A stretch of 12,006 nucleotides of DNA, taken from the NCBI GenBank assembly GCA_964519145.1, contig CAZFHL010000017.1, forward strand, positions 1 to 12,006, in the 5' to 3' direction. Below are positions 1 through 6,751 of the stretch, piece after piece. The notes under the pieces were generated by a model. It did not search any database, was not told where the DNA came from, and saw nothing but the letters and a program-made list of their open reading frames with translations. Numbering within the stretch: position 1 is the stretch's first letter; every line of letters begins with the position of its first letter. The DNA comes from CAZFHL01 sp964519145. Lineage in GTDB: Bacteria; Patescibacteriota; Minisyncoccia; Phycocordibacterales; WO2-35-19. Both the position numbers and the translations under genes were made by a program.

Positions 1-1321
1 TATTCATTCCAAAACTTTGTGTAGAAATAATTTCTGACTCGTGATCATAAAGTAATGGCAATATCGGACCTGCATATTTTGAAGGCAAAATAATATTTAC
101 CAAAACCCAAGGTTCTTCTATTTTCAAAATATCACCATCTTCTGGGAAAAAAGCAGGCGAATAAATTTTTTCTGTTTTAAGCCCATTCATCATATTTTTA
201 TATTCAATAATATAAGTGATTGAAGGTTGAGTTATGATCAAGTCTAAATTAAATTCCCTTTTTAGTCTTTCTGTTATTATTTCAAGATGAAGCATACCCA
301 AAAAACCACATCTAAAACCTTTTCCTAAAATACCAGAAGATTCTTCTTCAAAAAACAAAGAGGAATCTGTTAGTTTTAGTTTATAAAGAGCTTGTCTTAA
401 AGAAACTAAACTCCCTTGATCCTCTGGAAAGATAGAAGCCCAAACAACAGGATTTGGTTTACTAAAACCCGAGAGAGGTTCAGATGTTTCTCTAAATTTA
501 GAAATAGTATCTCCAACAGAAACAATACCAGCATCTTTTATACCAGTAACTATATATCCAATTTCACCTGAAGACAAAATTTTTGTAGATTGCTCTTCAG
601 GATGAAAGATACCGACATCCAGAGATATAAAATCTTTATCTGCACCTTTAAAAACCAGTTCGTCTCTTGCTGACACTGCTCCATTAACAACTCTACCGAA
701 AACAACAATGCCTTTATGTTCTGAATATTTAAAATCAAAAACCAAAACTTGAAGAGGTTTATTTATATCTCCTTTTGGGGCTGGAACTTTTTGAACAACA
801 ATATCTAATAATCTAGATACACCTAATCCAGTTTTACCGGAAGTTTCTATTATTTCATTTTCATCACAATTTAATATTGAGCAAATTTCTTTTTTTGTTT
901 CAGAAACCATTGCCAGAGGAGAATCTACTTTACTTACTGCAGGAATAATTTTAAGACCACAAGCCCTAGCCATTTCAAGCACAGTCAATGTTTGAGCCTG
1001 AACACCTTGAGTAGCATCTACGAGCAAAATAGCCCCTTCTACGGCATTTAAAGCCCTTGATACTTCATAAGAGAAGTCTATGTGTCCAGGAGTATCTATT
1101 AAATTTAGTATATATTTTTCATTATTAAAAATATGCTCCATTCTAACAGGTTGCATTTTTATGGTTATACCTCTTTCTCTTTCAAGTTCCATACTATCAA
1201 GAACTTGGTCTTTCATTTTTCTTGTTTCAATAGTATGAGTTATTTCAAGCATTCTATCAGAAAGAGTGGATTTACCATGGTCTATATGAGCAATGATACA
1301 AAAATTTCTTAAATTATTCAT
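1..1321 (-). CDS. lepA: Elongation factor 4 (LepA) GTPase, N-terminal 440 residues, cut by window edge
   Basis: Ribosome-associated translational GTPase of the EF-G-like family, cytoplasmic. My translation from the ATG at 1321-1319 shows the P-loop AHIDHGKS at residues 11-18, the switch region ERERGITIK at about 47-55, and DTPGH at 76-80. It runs through domain II into the LepA-typical GFRCGFLGMLHLEIITERL stretch near residue 350. The last ~160 residues of the usual ~600, including the LepA-specific C-terminal domain, lie beyond position 1. Two guanine-recognition motifs differ from the usual form: G4 reads SKVD (residues 130-133) where NKID is normal, and G5 reads SGK in TSGKTGLGV where SAK is normal. 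The start codon overlaps the murJ stop as ATGA and no Shine-Dalgarno sequence precedes it, so translational coupling to murJ is likely. The family assignment is secure. Confidence 0.96.
   Translation of the reverse strand, partial: MNNLRNFCIIAHIDHGKSTLSDRMLEITHTIETRKMKDQVLDSMELERERGITIKMQPVRMEHIFNNEKYILNLIDTPGHIDFSYEVSRALNAVEGAILLVDATQGVQAQTLTVLEMARACGLKIIPAVSKVDSPLAMVSETKKEICSILNCDENEIIETSGKTGLGVSRLLDIVVQKVPAPKGDINKPLQVLVFDFKYSEHKGIVVFGRVVNGAVSARDELVFKGADKDFISLDVGIFHPEEQSTKILSSGEIGYIVTGIKDAGIVSVGDTISKFRETSEPLSGFSKPNPVVWASIFPEDQGSLVSLRQALYKLKLTDSSLFFEEESSGILGKGFRCGFLGMLHLEIITERLKREFNLDLIITQPSITYIIEYKNMMNGLKTEKIYSPAFFPEDGDILKIEEPWVLVNIILPSKYAGPILPLLYDHESEIISTQSFGMN
1318..1321 (-). promoter_or_regulatory. 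ATGA stop/start overlap coupling murJ to lepA
   Basis: On the minus strand the four bases ATGA contain the lepA ATG (1321-1319) and the murJ TGA (1320-1318). The upstream bases are A/T-rich with no purine-rich ribosome-binding site. LepA is therefore probably translated by ribosomes that terminate on murJ. The overlap is seen directly; coupling is inferred. Confidence 0.75.
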
Positions 1322-2949
1322 TTTTTAAATTTAGTGAAAATTAAATATAATTCACTACATTTTAAAAGATACATCAATAAGACAAAAGAAACAATGCCAA
1401 AAATTCCTGCAGATAACCCACTAAGAAAAACACCAAGAAATTTATCTAGACCAAAAAAACCATTTAAATAAGGAATAGTGAGATATATAACAGAAGACAT
1501 CAAAAAACCTCCGAGAATTATTTTGAGAATACTTATCCATATATTTTTTAATATATATTTATAAAGAGATTTACCTAAAGAAAAAAATATAAAAATTGTT
1601 GTGATAAATGTACCGAAAGAAAAAGCTAACGGCAAAATCAAAACGCCATAATCAAAATCTGATACATCTAAAAATCTTGCAATGCCGTTCAATATATAAT
1701 CACCAAAATCATAATTTAAAAAAAACATTGCAGTTATAATAGCAAAAAAACCACCAATTAAATTACTAATAAAAGGCCAAGTGGTTTTACCTAAAGCATA
1801 ATGAGCTCTAGATAAAAATAGATTGATACTTTGAAAAATGGACGATGCCACAAACAATGCAAGACTTGCTGCTACAAGTTTTGTAGCCATCCAATCAAAA
1901 GATCCTGAACCTAAAATAACACGCACTATATGCGCCCTTAATATTATCAAAAGAGAAACAAAAGGAATCGACCAAAATATTATTTGTCTTAAACTTTCGC
2001 TGATTTTTATTATTATTTCATCAAAATCTTTCTTAACAAAAGATATAGAAAGCGCAGGAAAAGCTGCTATAGCAAAACTAACACCTATTAAAGAAAGTGG
2101 TACACTTTGAAGATTGTAAGAAAAATTAAAAATAGATACTGCTCCTTCATTTAATTTAGATGCCAATACTACAAAATAAAATGATACCAAACTAAAAATT
2201 GATATAGCTAAAGTTCGAGGTAGAGAAAGTTTAATGATATCAAATATTTCTCCCCAATTTATTTTGAAAATAAAATTAAATTTGATATTTGAAAAAACAA
2301 GTATAAATATTGCTTGTAATAACAAATGGAGCAAAGCCCCAACAGCTACCCCAATAGCTACACCTGAAATACCAAAATGGTCTGTTAAAAAAACAATACC
2401 AAATATTATTCCTATATTGTATAAAATAGGACTAATTGAATATAATATAAACCTTTTTTGATACTGAACAATACTTCCAAAAAAATTTGAAAAACCTAAA
2501 AATATAGGTGAAAGTAATAATAACCTTGATAAATATACTATTTTATTTTGATCAAATAAACTAAAACTATTAAAAAATATTTTTATCAAATAAGGCATCA
2601 ATAAAAATATTATTGTAGATATAAGAAAAATAACAATTGTAAATACTGTAAATATAGAGCTGGTGGCTTCTTTTAAATGTCTCTCACCTTCAGATTCTTT
2701 TTTGGCAAATACAGGCACTAAAACAGATATAGAAACAAGAGAAGCAACTGTGAAAAATATAACATCCGGTATTCTAAAAGCGCTATAATATATATCTAAA
2801 TCATTTGAAATCCCAAATATATGAGCAAGCAATCTGTCTCTGCATAAAGCCAATATTTGAGAAAGAAAAGCAAAAAAAGATAACCAAAAAGCAGCTTGAT
2901 GCAAACTGCTCATTTTTTTGGTTATATTATCAATAGCTTTTCTTACCAT
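1318..2949 (-). CDS. murJ: MurJ/MviN-family lipid flippase
   Basis: Polytopic inner-membrane protein of 543 residues in the MVF/MurJ branch of the MOP superfamily, which flips the peptidoglycan precursor lipid II. The N-terminal family signature is clear: SQILALCRDRLLAHIFG (about 30-46), an Asp at 52, then AFRIP (57-61) and a VPVF segment. Hydrophobic stretches recur to the C terminus, consistent with about 14 helices, and the length fits the family (~510-550). I start at the ATG at 2949, one base after the pilin stop. A start six codons upstream (2967) would overlap the pilin gene for no reason. By eye, against E. coli MurJ recalled from memory, R24 and D39 are kept (R37 and D52 here), but the positions of the essential R18 and R52 hold Gln31 and Phe65. 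Lipid II is the default substrate; another lipid-linked glycan is possible given the ligase-like gene upstream. Confidence 0.9.
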   Translation of the reverse strand: MVRKAIDNITKKMSSLHQAAFWLSFFAFLSQILALCRDRLLAHIFGISNDLDIYYSAFRIPDVIFFTVASLVSISVLVPVFAKKESEGERHLKEATSSIFTVFTIVIFLISTIIFLLMPYLIKIFFNSFSLFDQNKIVYLSRLLLLSPIFLGFSNFFGSIVQYQKRFILYSISPILYNIGIIFGIVFLTDHFGISGVAIGVAVGALLHLLLQAIFILVFSNIKFNFIFKINWGEIFDIIKLSLPRTLAISIFSLVSFYFVVLASKLNEGAVSIFNFSYNLQSVPLSLIGVSFAIAAFPALSISFVKKDFDEIIIKISESLRQIIFWSIPFVSLLIILRAHIVRVILGSGSFDWMATKLVAASLALFVASSIFQSINLFLSRAHYALGKTTWPFISNLIGGFFAIITAMFFLNYDFGDYILNGIARFLDVSDFDYGVLILPLAFSFGTFITTIFIFFSLGKSLYKYILKNIWISILKIILGGFLMSSVIYLTIPYLNGFFGLDKFLGVFLSGLSAGIFGIVSFVLLMYLLKCSELYLIFTKFKK

Positions 2950-2950
2950 A

Positions 2951-3391
2951 CTAGCACATATTAACACCCCACCAACTCATATTTGCAGCACAAAGTGAAC
3001 CTCCACAAACATAACAACTAGGTTTAGTTTGATATTGGATTAAAATTGCATAAAATTGAGCAGGATTTTGAGAAGCTGTATAATATCTAAACGGAGTAGA
3101 TGGATTTGGGTCAGATGGGATACTTGAAATATAACCTGGTGTTAATGCGGAAGATAAAATTCCAGGAAAAGCCACATCAGCGCTCGTCGGATATTGACTA
3201 TTGTTATCATTATAATATGCCTCTAGAGCTGTCTGCACTTGTTTTATACTTGAAATTCTTTTAGCATCATTTGCCCTATTTCTTGATGTATTTAGACTAG
3301 ATAAAACAATACTAGATATAACACCAATTATTGCAATAACAATAAGCAACTCTATTAGGGTGAAGGCTCTATTATTTTTATATTTATACAT
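2951..3391 (-). CDS. Type IV pilin-like protein with class III leader and C-terminal cysteine cluster
   Basis: A 146-residue protein with a textbook N-methylated prepilin N terminus: a short basic leader (residues 1-9), a cleavage site before Phe10, and a hydrophobic helix starting FTLIELLIVIAIIGV with Glu at mature position 5. The residue before the cleavage site is Ala, not the usual Gly. The body (DAKRISSIKQVQTALEAYYNDN, then SYPTS-like QYPTSADVAF) follows the type II pseudopilin/minor pilin pattern. The last 24 residues contain four cysteines (CxxC, then C, then a terminal C), enough for two disulfides that could close a C-terminal loop. It probably forms or caps a surface fibre after processing by a prepilin peptidase, not seen here. 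It sits 29 bp after the ligase-like gene and 1 bp before murJ, so co-transcription is likely. Whether it is major pilin, minor pilin or pseudopilin cannot be told. Confidence 0.88.
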   Translation of the reverse strand: MYKYKNNRAFTLIELLIVIAIIGVISSIVLSSLNTSRNRANDAKRISSIKQVQTALEAYYNDNNSQYPTSADVAFPGILSSALTPGYISSIPSDPNPSTPFRYYTASQNPAQFYAILIQYQTKPSCYVCGGSLCAANMSWWGVNMC

Positions 3392-3420
3392 AAATTTATT
3401 TTACAAAAAAATGAATTAAA

Positions 3421-5760
3421 TTAATTTGATTTTACAGGCAAAGATTTTCTCTTTTCTGGCTTATCATCAAGCGGTGGTTTTACATCTGAAAATGGAGATT
3501 TGTTTTCATTTAAGTTTGATAGAATAAATGAGACTTCTTGATTTTCTGGATTTGTCTTTGAAAGATAATCAAAAACTTTTATGGCGTCTGTCCTTCTACC
3601 GACTCTTTCATATGCAAGACCTAAAAAGTATTGAGCATTTGCATAATCAGGAGAAAGGGACAAGGATTTTTCAAAAGAAATTATGCTATTTGAATAATCT
3701 TTATTGTTGTATTGCAAAATACCTAATTGAAAATAAAGTCCAGAATTATATGGTTCAATAAGCGTTGTTATGCCGACAGATTCTATTGCTCCTTTGATGT
3801 TATTTGAAGCTATTTCTATTTGAGCTAGAGTAAAATATGCATCTATATAATTATTTTTTAATTGAATTGCTTTATTTACATAACTTCTAGCATCTTCTAA
3901 TTTGTTTGATAACAAATTTAATCTTGCAAAAGCTAATTGTATAGAAGGATTGTTTGGAGATCTCTTCAGTGCCTCATTGTAGTTTAAGGTTGCATTGTCA
4001 AATGCCCCTTCTATCCCCGCCTGCGCCAATATTTCATACACTCTTGCCAAAGTAAACCAATTTATATAATTTTTGTTATTCCAATCTATAGATTTTTTAG
4101 CAGATTCTATACTATTTGATATTTCTTGTTGTATTATATTTCTATCAACTTCTGATATATTTTTAGGATCTTTTATACTTGAAAGTTTTTGAGTCAAAGA
4201 AGAGAGAGAGACTTCGGAAAACTGTCTCCAATATAAATCATTTTCTACAATTTGTATTGATTTTGCTAATTTAGATCTTAAAGATTCTAAATCTGTAGAT
4301 GTATTTATTGCTTTCTGAGATATATAAAAAGAGACAATTCTTTCAATACCTACATATGCAAATATTATGGATAATATTAAGAATATAGTAGACAAAAATA
4401 TTGTAATGAAGTTTGCTTTTGGATTTTTGGTAATATTTACATCTTTAAATGAAAAAATATTTTGAGATATGGCAGAACTAACAAATACTCCTGAAAATAT
4501 AAAAGCCATGGAAACAACTACTACACTAGGAGAAAATATAAGACACATTAACCAAAGAAAAGCTGACATAAAAAATGTAGTTGAAGAAACAAATCTTGAA
4601 TAATGATCAATTGATGAATTAAACACTACACTAAACCCCGATATAAAATACATTACCAAAAATACCATAAACAGTAACCCCCCAACCAAGCCTGTAGTAG
4701 CAAAAATCGTAAATACAAAGCTATATCCAAAATTAAAATCAGAATTCCAAAACTGTGTATTGTTTATCTCTATTGGTTTCCTTAAATCCCACAACTCTTT
4801 AAACATATTTGGTCCAGCACCAAGAAGTACATTACTTTTTAGTGATTCATTTACCATTAATGCTGTTGTTCCTATATTTGGTCTGACTTCAATAGAGTTT
4901 ATATTAAATATGTTTGCAAAATAACCTGAAAGCATACTACCGCCTAATAAAAATATTATGGAAGAGGCCAGAATAAACAAACTAATCAAAGATATTTTTT
5001 TTGAACCATCTTCAGATTTATTTATAGACCAAGAAAATGTATAGACAAAGTAAATTAAGCTAAAGATTGCAAGTAAAACAAGTATCGGTTTGAAGCCGAC
5101 AGCCCCTATAAATAATACAGAGAATAGAGTTGCTAAATATGCTAAATATTTTATTTTATTATTAAATTCAAAATAATTTAATAAAGACAATATAGCTATT
5201 ATAAAAACACAAAGCAAGATAGATGTGTCTATACTTCCTCCAACCAAAAAATCTGGTAATCTGTTTGTCAAAAATTTTGGTAAACTAGAGGCAAACATCC
5301 TTAATATTAAATGCAGTATTACAACAAGGTTAGATGCTATAAGAGCATATATAGTTTTTATCTCTAATCTTAAATTATTTTTTATTGAAAATATTGCAAT
5401 AAATAACAGAGAAACAACAACCCACAAAGAAGCAGTGCTTCCAAAATCAAATGTCAAACCAAATAAAGATTTTAATAATGAACCTGAGAATAAAGACGAT
5501 ACGGTAGCAACTAGTGGTAAAAACAAAATTGGCAATAAAAATTTTAAATTTGGTATTTTAATATTCCCCTCCAAAATCATATTTGATAAAAACAAAGCCA
5601 CAAAAACTGTTATGAGAGCAAGCAACAATATAATTTTGCTACTATACAAAGACAAAAATGGCGCTGGCAAAAACATTATTGGCAACAAAAATATCAAACC
5701 GATAAGTATATTTCCAAAAACTTTATTAAAATCAAACTTATTTTTTATTGAATTATCCAT
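3421..5760 (-). CDS. O-antigen ligase/polymerase-like membrane protein fused to TPR repeats
   Basis: A 779-residue protein in two parts. Residues ~15-475 hold about ten to twelve hydrophobic segments with a large loop at ~280-345, which contains GAGPNMF (314-320) followed by an aromatic-rich stretch and a further membrane segment starting GYSFVF. That arrangement is typical of the Wzy_C/O-antigen ligase superfamily (WaaL, Wzy, and the pilin O-oligosaccharyltransferases PglL/TfpO). Residues ~560-740 form about five tetratricopeptide repeats, e.g. the unit at 674-706 (YFQLGILQYNNKDYSNSIISFEKSL). The C terminus is short, proline-rich and charged. Members of this group move lipid-linked glycans onto lipid or protein acceptors; the TPRs may bind a partner. 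The adjacent pilin gene makes a pilin-glycosylating role worth testing, but the sequence alone does not fix the acceptor. The start at 5760 lies 10 bp after the preceding stop, without an obvious Shine-Dalgarno sequence. Confidence 0.78.
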   Translation of the reverse strand: MDNSIKNKFDFNKVFGNILIGLIFLLPIMFLPAPFLSLYSSKIILLLALITVFVALFLSNMILEGNIKIPNLKFLLPILFLPLVATVSSLFSGSLLKSLFGLTFDFGSTASLWVVVSLLFIAIFSIKNNLRLEIKTIYALIASNLVVILHLILRMFASSLPKFLTNRLPDFLVGGSIDTSILLCVFIIAILSLLNYFEFNNKIKYLAYLATLFSVLFIGAVGFKPILVLLAIFSLIYFVYTFSWSINKSEDGSKKISLISLFILASSIIFLLGGSMLSGYFANIFNINSIEVRPNIGTTALMVNESLKSNVLLGAGPNMFKELWDLRKPIEINNTQFWNSDFNFGYSFVFTIFATTGLVGGLLFMVFLVMYFISGFSVVFNSSIDHYSRFVSSTTFFMSAFLWLMCLIFSPSVVVVSMAFIFSGVFVSSAISQNIFSFKDVNITKNPKANFITIFLSTIFLILSIIFAYVGIERIVSFYISQKAINTSTDLESLRSKLAKSIQIVENDLYWRQFSEVSLSSLTQKLSSIKDPKNISEVDRNIIQQEISNSIESAKKSIDWNNKNYINWFTLARVYEILAQAGIEGAFDNATLNYNEALKRSPNNPSIQLAFARLNLLSNKLEDARSYVNKAIQLKNNYIDAYFTLAQIEIASNNIKGAIESVGITTLIEPYNSGLYFQLGILQYNNKDYSNSIISFEKSLSLSPDYANAQYFLGLAYERVGRRTDAIKVFDYLSKTNPENQEVSFILSNLNENKSPFSDVKPPLDDKPEKRKSLPVKSN

Positions 5761-5770
5761 AATATTTATA

Positions 5771-6295
5771 TTAATTTTTTATACTATTTATTTTTTGAAC
5801 TACTTTACTATCTTCCCTTAGGTACTCATACGAAGATACATTTTCCATATTTAAATAAACATCTCCATTTGGGCCATAAATTTCACTCCCAGATTTGACT
5901 ATCTCAAAACGACCTTTTTCTGTAGAAGAAGCGCTTTCTGTTAAATTATCTGTATTTTGAATATAATAAGCATCTTTAAGCATCACTTCATTTTTATTTT
6001 TATAAGATATTTTACCAAAATATATTTGGCCATTGGTTAAGAAAAAAGCTGTATATATATCACTTCTGTATGAATTGCCAGAAAAAAACATTTTGTAAGA
6101 CGATATAGACAAAAATACTAAACCAAACAAAATAACCAAAACAGAAAAAATAAAAATGAAAATCCTAAAACCTTTAAAGGGCTTTCTTTTAAAATCTACT
6201 TCGTCAAAAACTTTTTCTCTGTCCTTTTCACTCTTATCAATACGGCTTGTATTTTGTGAAATTTTTGAACCTAAATTAAATCTTATTTCATTCAT
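5771..6295 (-). CDS. Single-span membrane protein with FLTNGQIYFGK motif, function unknown
   Basis: A 174-residue protein. Residues 1-42 are charged (KSEKDREKVFDEVDFKRK), followed by one membrane segment at about 43-66 and an extracytoplasmic part at 67-174. Lys/Arg-rich residues before the span predict N-in/C-out topology. The outer part has two recognisable blocks, FLTNGQIYFGKIS (85-97) and a C-terminal block with YGPNGDVYLN and YLREDSKVVQKI (about 139-169). I recall similar proteins as common conserved hypotheticals in Patescibacteria, with no assigned function. It is the first gene of the apparent five-gene operon and follows the 456-bp non-coding interval, so a promoter probably lies just upstream. 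The start at 6295 has only A/T-rich sequence before it, with no Shine-Dalgarno sequence. Confidence 0.82.
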   Translation of the reverse strand: MNEIRFNLGSKISQNTSRIDKSEKDREKVFDEVDFKRKPFKGFRIFIFIFSVLVILFGLVFLSISSYKMFFSGNSYRSDIYTAFFLTNGQIYFGKISYKNKNEVMLKDAYYIQNTDNLTESASSTEKGRFEIVKSGSEIYGPNGDVYLNMENVSSYEYLREDSKVVQKINSIKN

Positions 6296-6312
6296 ATTTA
6301 TTTGTTAATTTT

Positions 6313-6342
6313 AACATATATCTTACAAAAATAATTGTGCAA
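6313..6342 (-). promoter_or_regulatory. Possible sigma-70-like promoter for the five-gene operon
   Basis: On the minus strand, TTGCAC (6342-6337) could be a -35 box (3 of 6 to TTGACA). TATATG (6320-6315, 16-bp spacer) or TATGTT (6318-6313, 18-bp spacer) could be the -10 box. This would put the transcript start close to 6305-6307, only about ten bases before the ATG at 6295, giving a nearly leaderless message. That would fit the lack of a Shine-Dalgarno sequence. In such A/T-rich DNA matches of this quality arise by chance, so this is a weak call. Confidence 0.3.
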
Positions 6343-6368
6343 AACTCCTCTTTTTTTCATTAAACTAC

Positions 6369-6408
6369 ATATCTTTTAAAAATCAAATTTTAGATATCTT
6401 TTAAAAAT
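6369..6408. repeat. 15-bp direct repeat, two copies 25 bp apart
   Basis: ATATCTTTTAAAAAT occurs at 6369-6383 and again, identically, at 6394-6408, so the copies start 25 bp apart, or about 2.4 helical turns. They lie between the inner hairpin and the possible promoter of the downstream operon. A paired regulator site is possible; simple A/T-rich duplication is the alternative. Confidence 0.6.
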
Positions 6409-6419
6409 ATTCCTCATTT

Positions 6420-6552
6420 TAAATTACAAAACTCTTTCTCATCACACCTTTTTGAACCACGGATATTTTTTTGCTAAAAAATTCCTCGAGCTCGCTCCGT
6501 CGAGACTCGCTAGGCTTCAAAAAGGTATGATTTCGACGAGTTTTGTAATTTA
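6420..6552 (-). repeat. Long imperfect hairpin element 1 (37-bp stem, 59-nt loop)
   Basis: Bases 6420-6456 pair in register, without bulges, with 6516-6552. The outer 15 pairs are perfect (TAAATTACAAAACTC and its complement), then comes an interrupted zone at 6435-6440, then a stem containing CCTTTTTGAA/TTCAAAAAGG. In total 31 of 37 positions are Watson-Crick plus one G-T. The loop (6457-6515) is GC-rich against its surroundings and contains CTCGAG, GAGCTC and a TTTTTTGCTA motif. Read on the minus strand, it resembles element 2 read on the plus strand: CAAAAxTCGTCG on the left arm, AGAAAGAxTTTTG on the right arm and TAGCAAAAAA in the loop. There is no coding potential. It could be a MITE-like or REP-like mobile hairpin, a structured RNA or a 3'-end processing structure. 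Confidence 0.8.
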
Positions 6553-6554
6553 CA

Positions 6555-6574
6555 AATAGTATATTTTTACTATT
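6555..6574. repeat. Small 7-bp hairpin between the two long hairpins
   Basis: AATAGTA (6555-6561) and TACTATT (6568-6574) are perfect inverted repeats around a 6-base T-rich loop. It starts three bases after element 1 ends. It is A/T-rich and only seven pairs long, so it may be chance, a weak stem or the boundary of an insertion. Confidence 0.45.
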
Positions 6575-6600
6575 ATCTACTCAGTCAGTCTTGTCTAATA

Positions 6601-6741
6601 AAACTTTTTTCAAAAGTCGTCGCAAGTGTAGTTTTTGATAGACTTGCGCAAGTCTGACTGAGACGAGCATAGCAAAAAATCAGCAGATTTTTATGTGTGT
6701 CTAGCAAAAACTACACTAAGAAAGACTTTTGAAAGAGGTTT
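6601..6741 (+). repeat. Long imperfect hairpin element 2 (47-position stem, 47-nt loop), 10 bp after the giant gene
   Basis: Bases 6601-6647 pair in register with 6695-6741 around 6671. The outer stem (6601-6618 with 6724-6741) is fully paired if two G-T pairs are allowed. An interrupted zone at 6619-6624 follows, then an inner stem (6625-6643 with 6699-6717) with one mismatch. About 40 of 47 positions pair. The loop holds a smaller stem, AAAAATC/GATTTTT (6675-6681 with 6686-6692), and the sequence TAGCAAAAAAT shared with element 1. A perfect 14-bp palindrome GACTTGCGCAAGTC (6641-6654) straddles the inner stem and loop. CTCAGTCAG in the flank (6580-6588) is complementary to CTGACTGAG in the loop (6654-6662). 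The element lies immediately downstream of the giant gene on the minus strand and would be in its 3' UTR. Confidence 0.82.
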
Positions 6742-6751
6742 AATATATTTT

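Noticed and set aside
2950..2967. An upstream ATG start for murJ at 2967
   Set aside because: It would overlap the pilin gene by 17 bp and add six residues (MLICAS) that are not part of the family. The ATG at 2949, one base after the pilin stop, fits better.
5225..5821. Plus-strand open frame opposite the ligase-like gene and its neighbour
   Set aside because: It is antisense to strongly supported membrane-protein coding sequence, has no recognisable domain, and arises from A/T-rich codon composition.
6298..6360. A 20-codon minus-strand reading frame (MKKRGVLHNYF...) just before the single-span gene
   Set aside because: It overlaps the possible promoter, has no ribosome-binding site and shows no other support. 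It is likely a chance frame in A/T-rich DNA.
6675..6692. AAAAATC/GATTTTT stem as an intrinsic terminator for the giant gene
   Set aside because: The stem has only one G-C pair and its T-run is part of the stem itself, so it would be too weak. It is noted only as a substructure of the larger hairpin.
6420..6741. tRNA or known structural RNA in the non-coding interval
   Set aside because: No cloverleaf, T-loop or other familiar consensus is visible; the arms are long simple hairpins.
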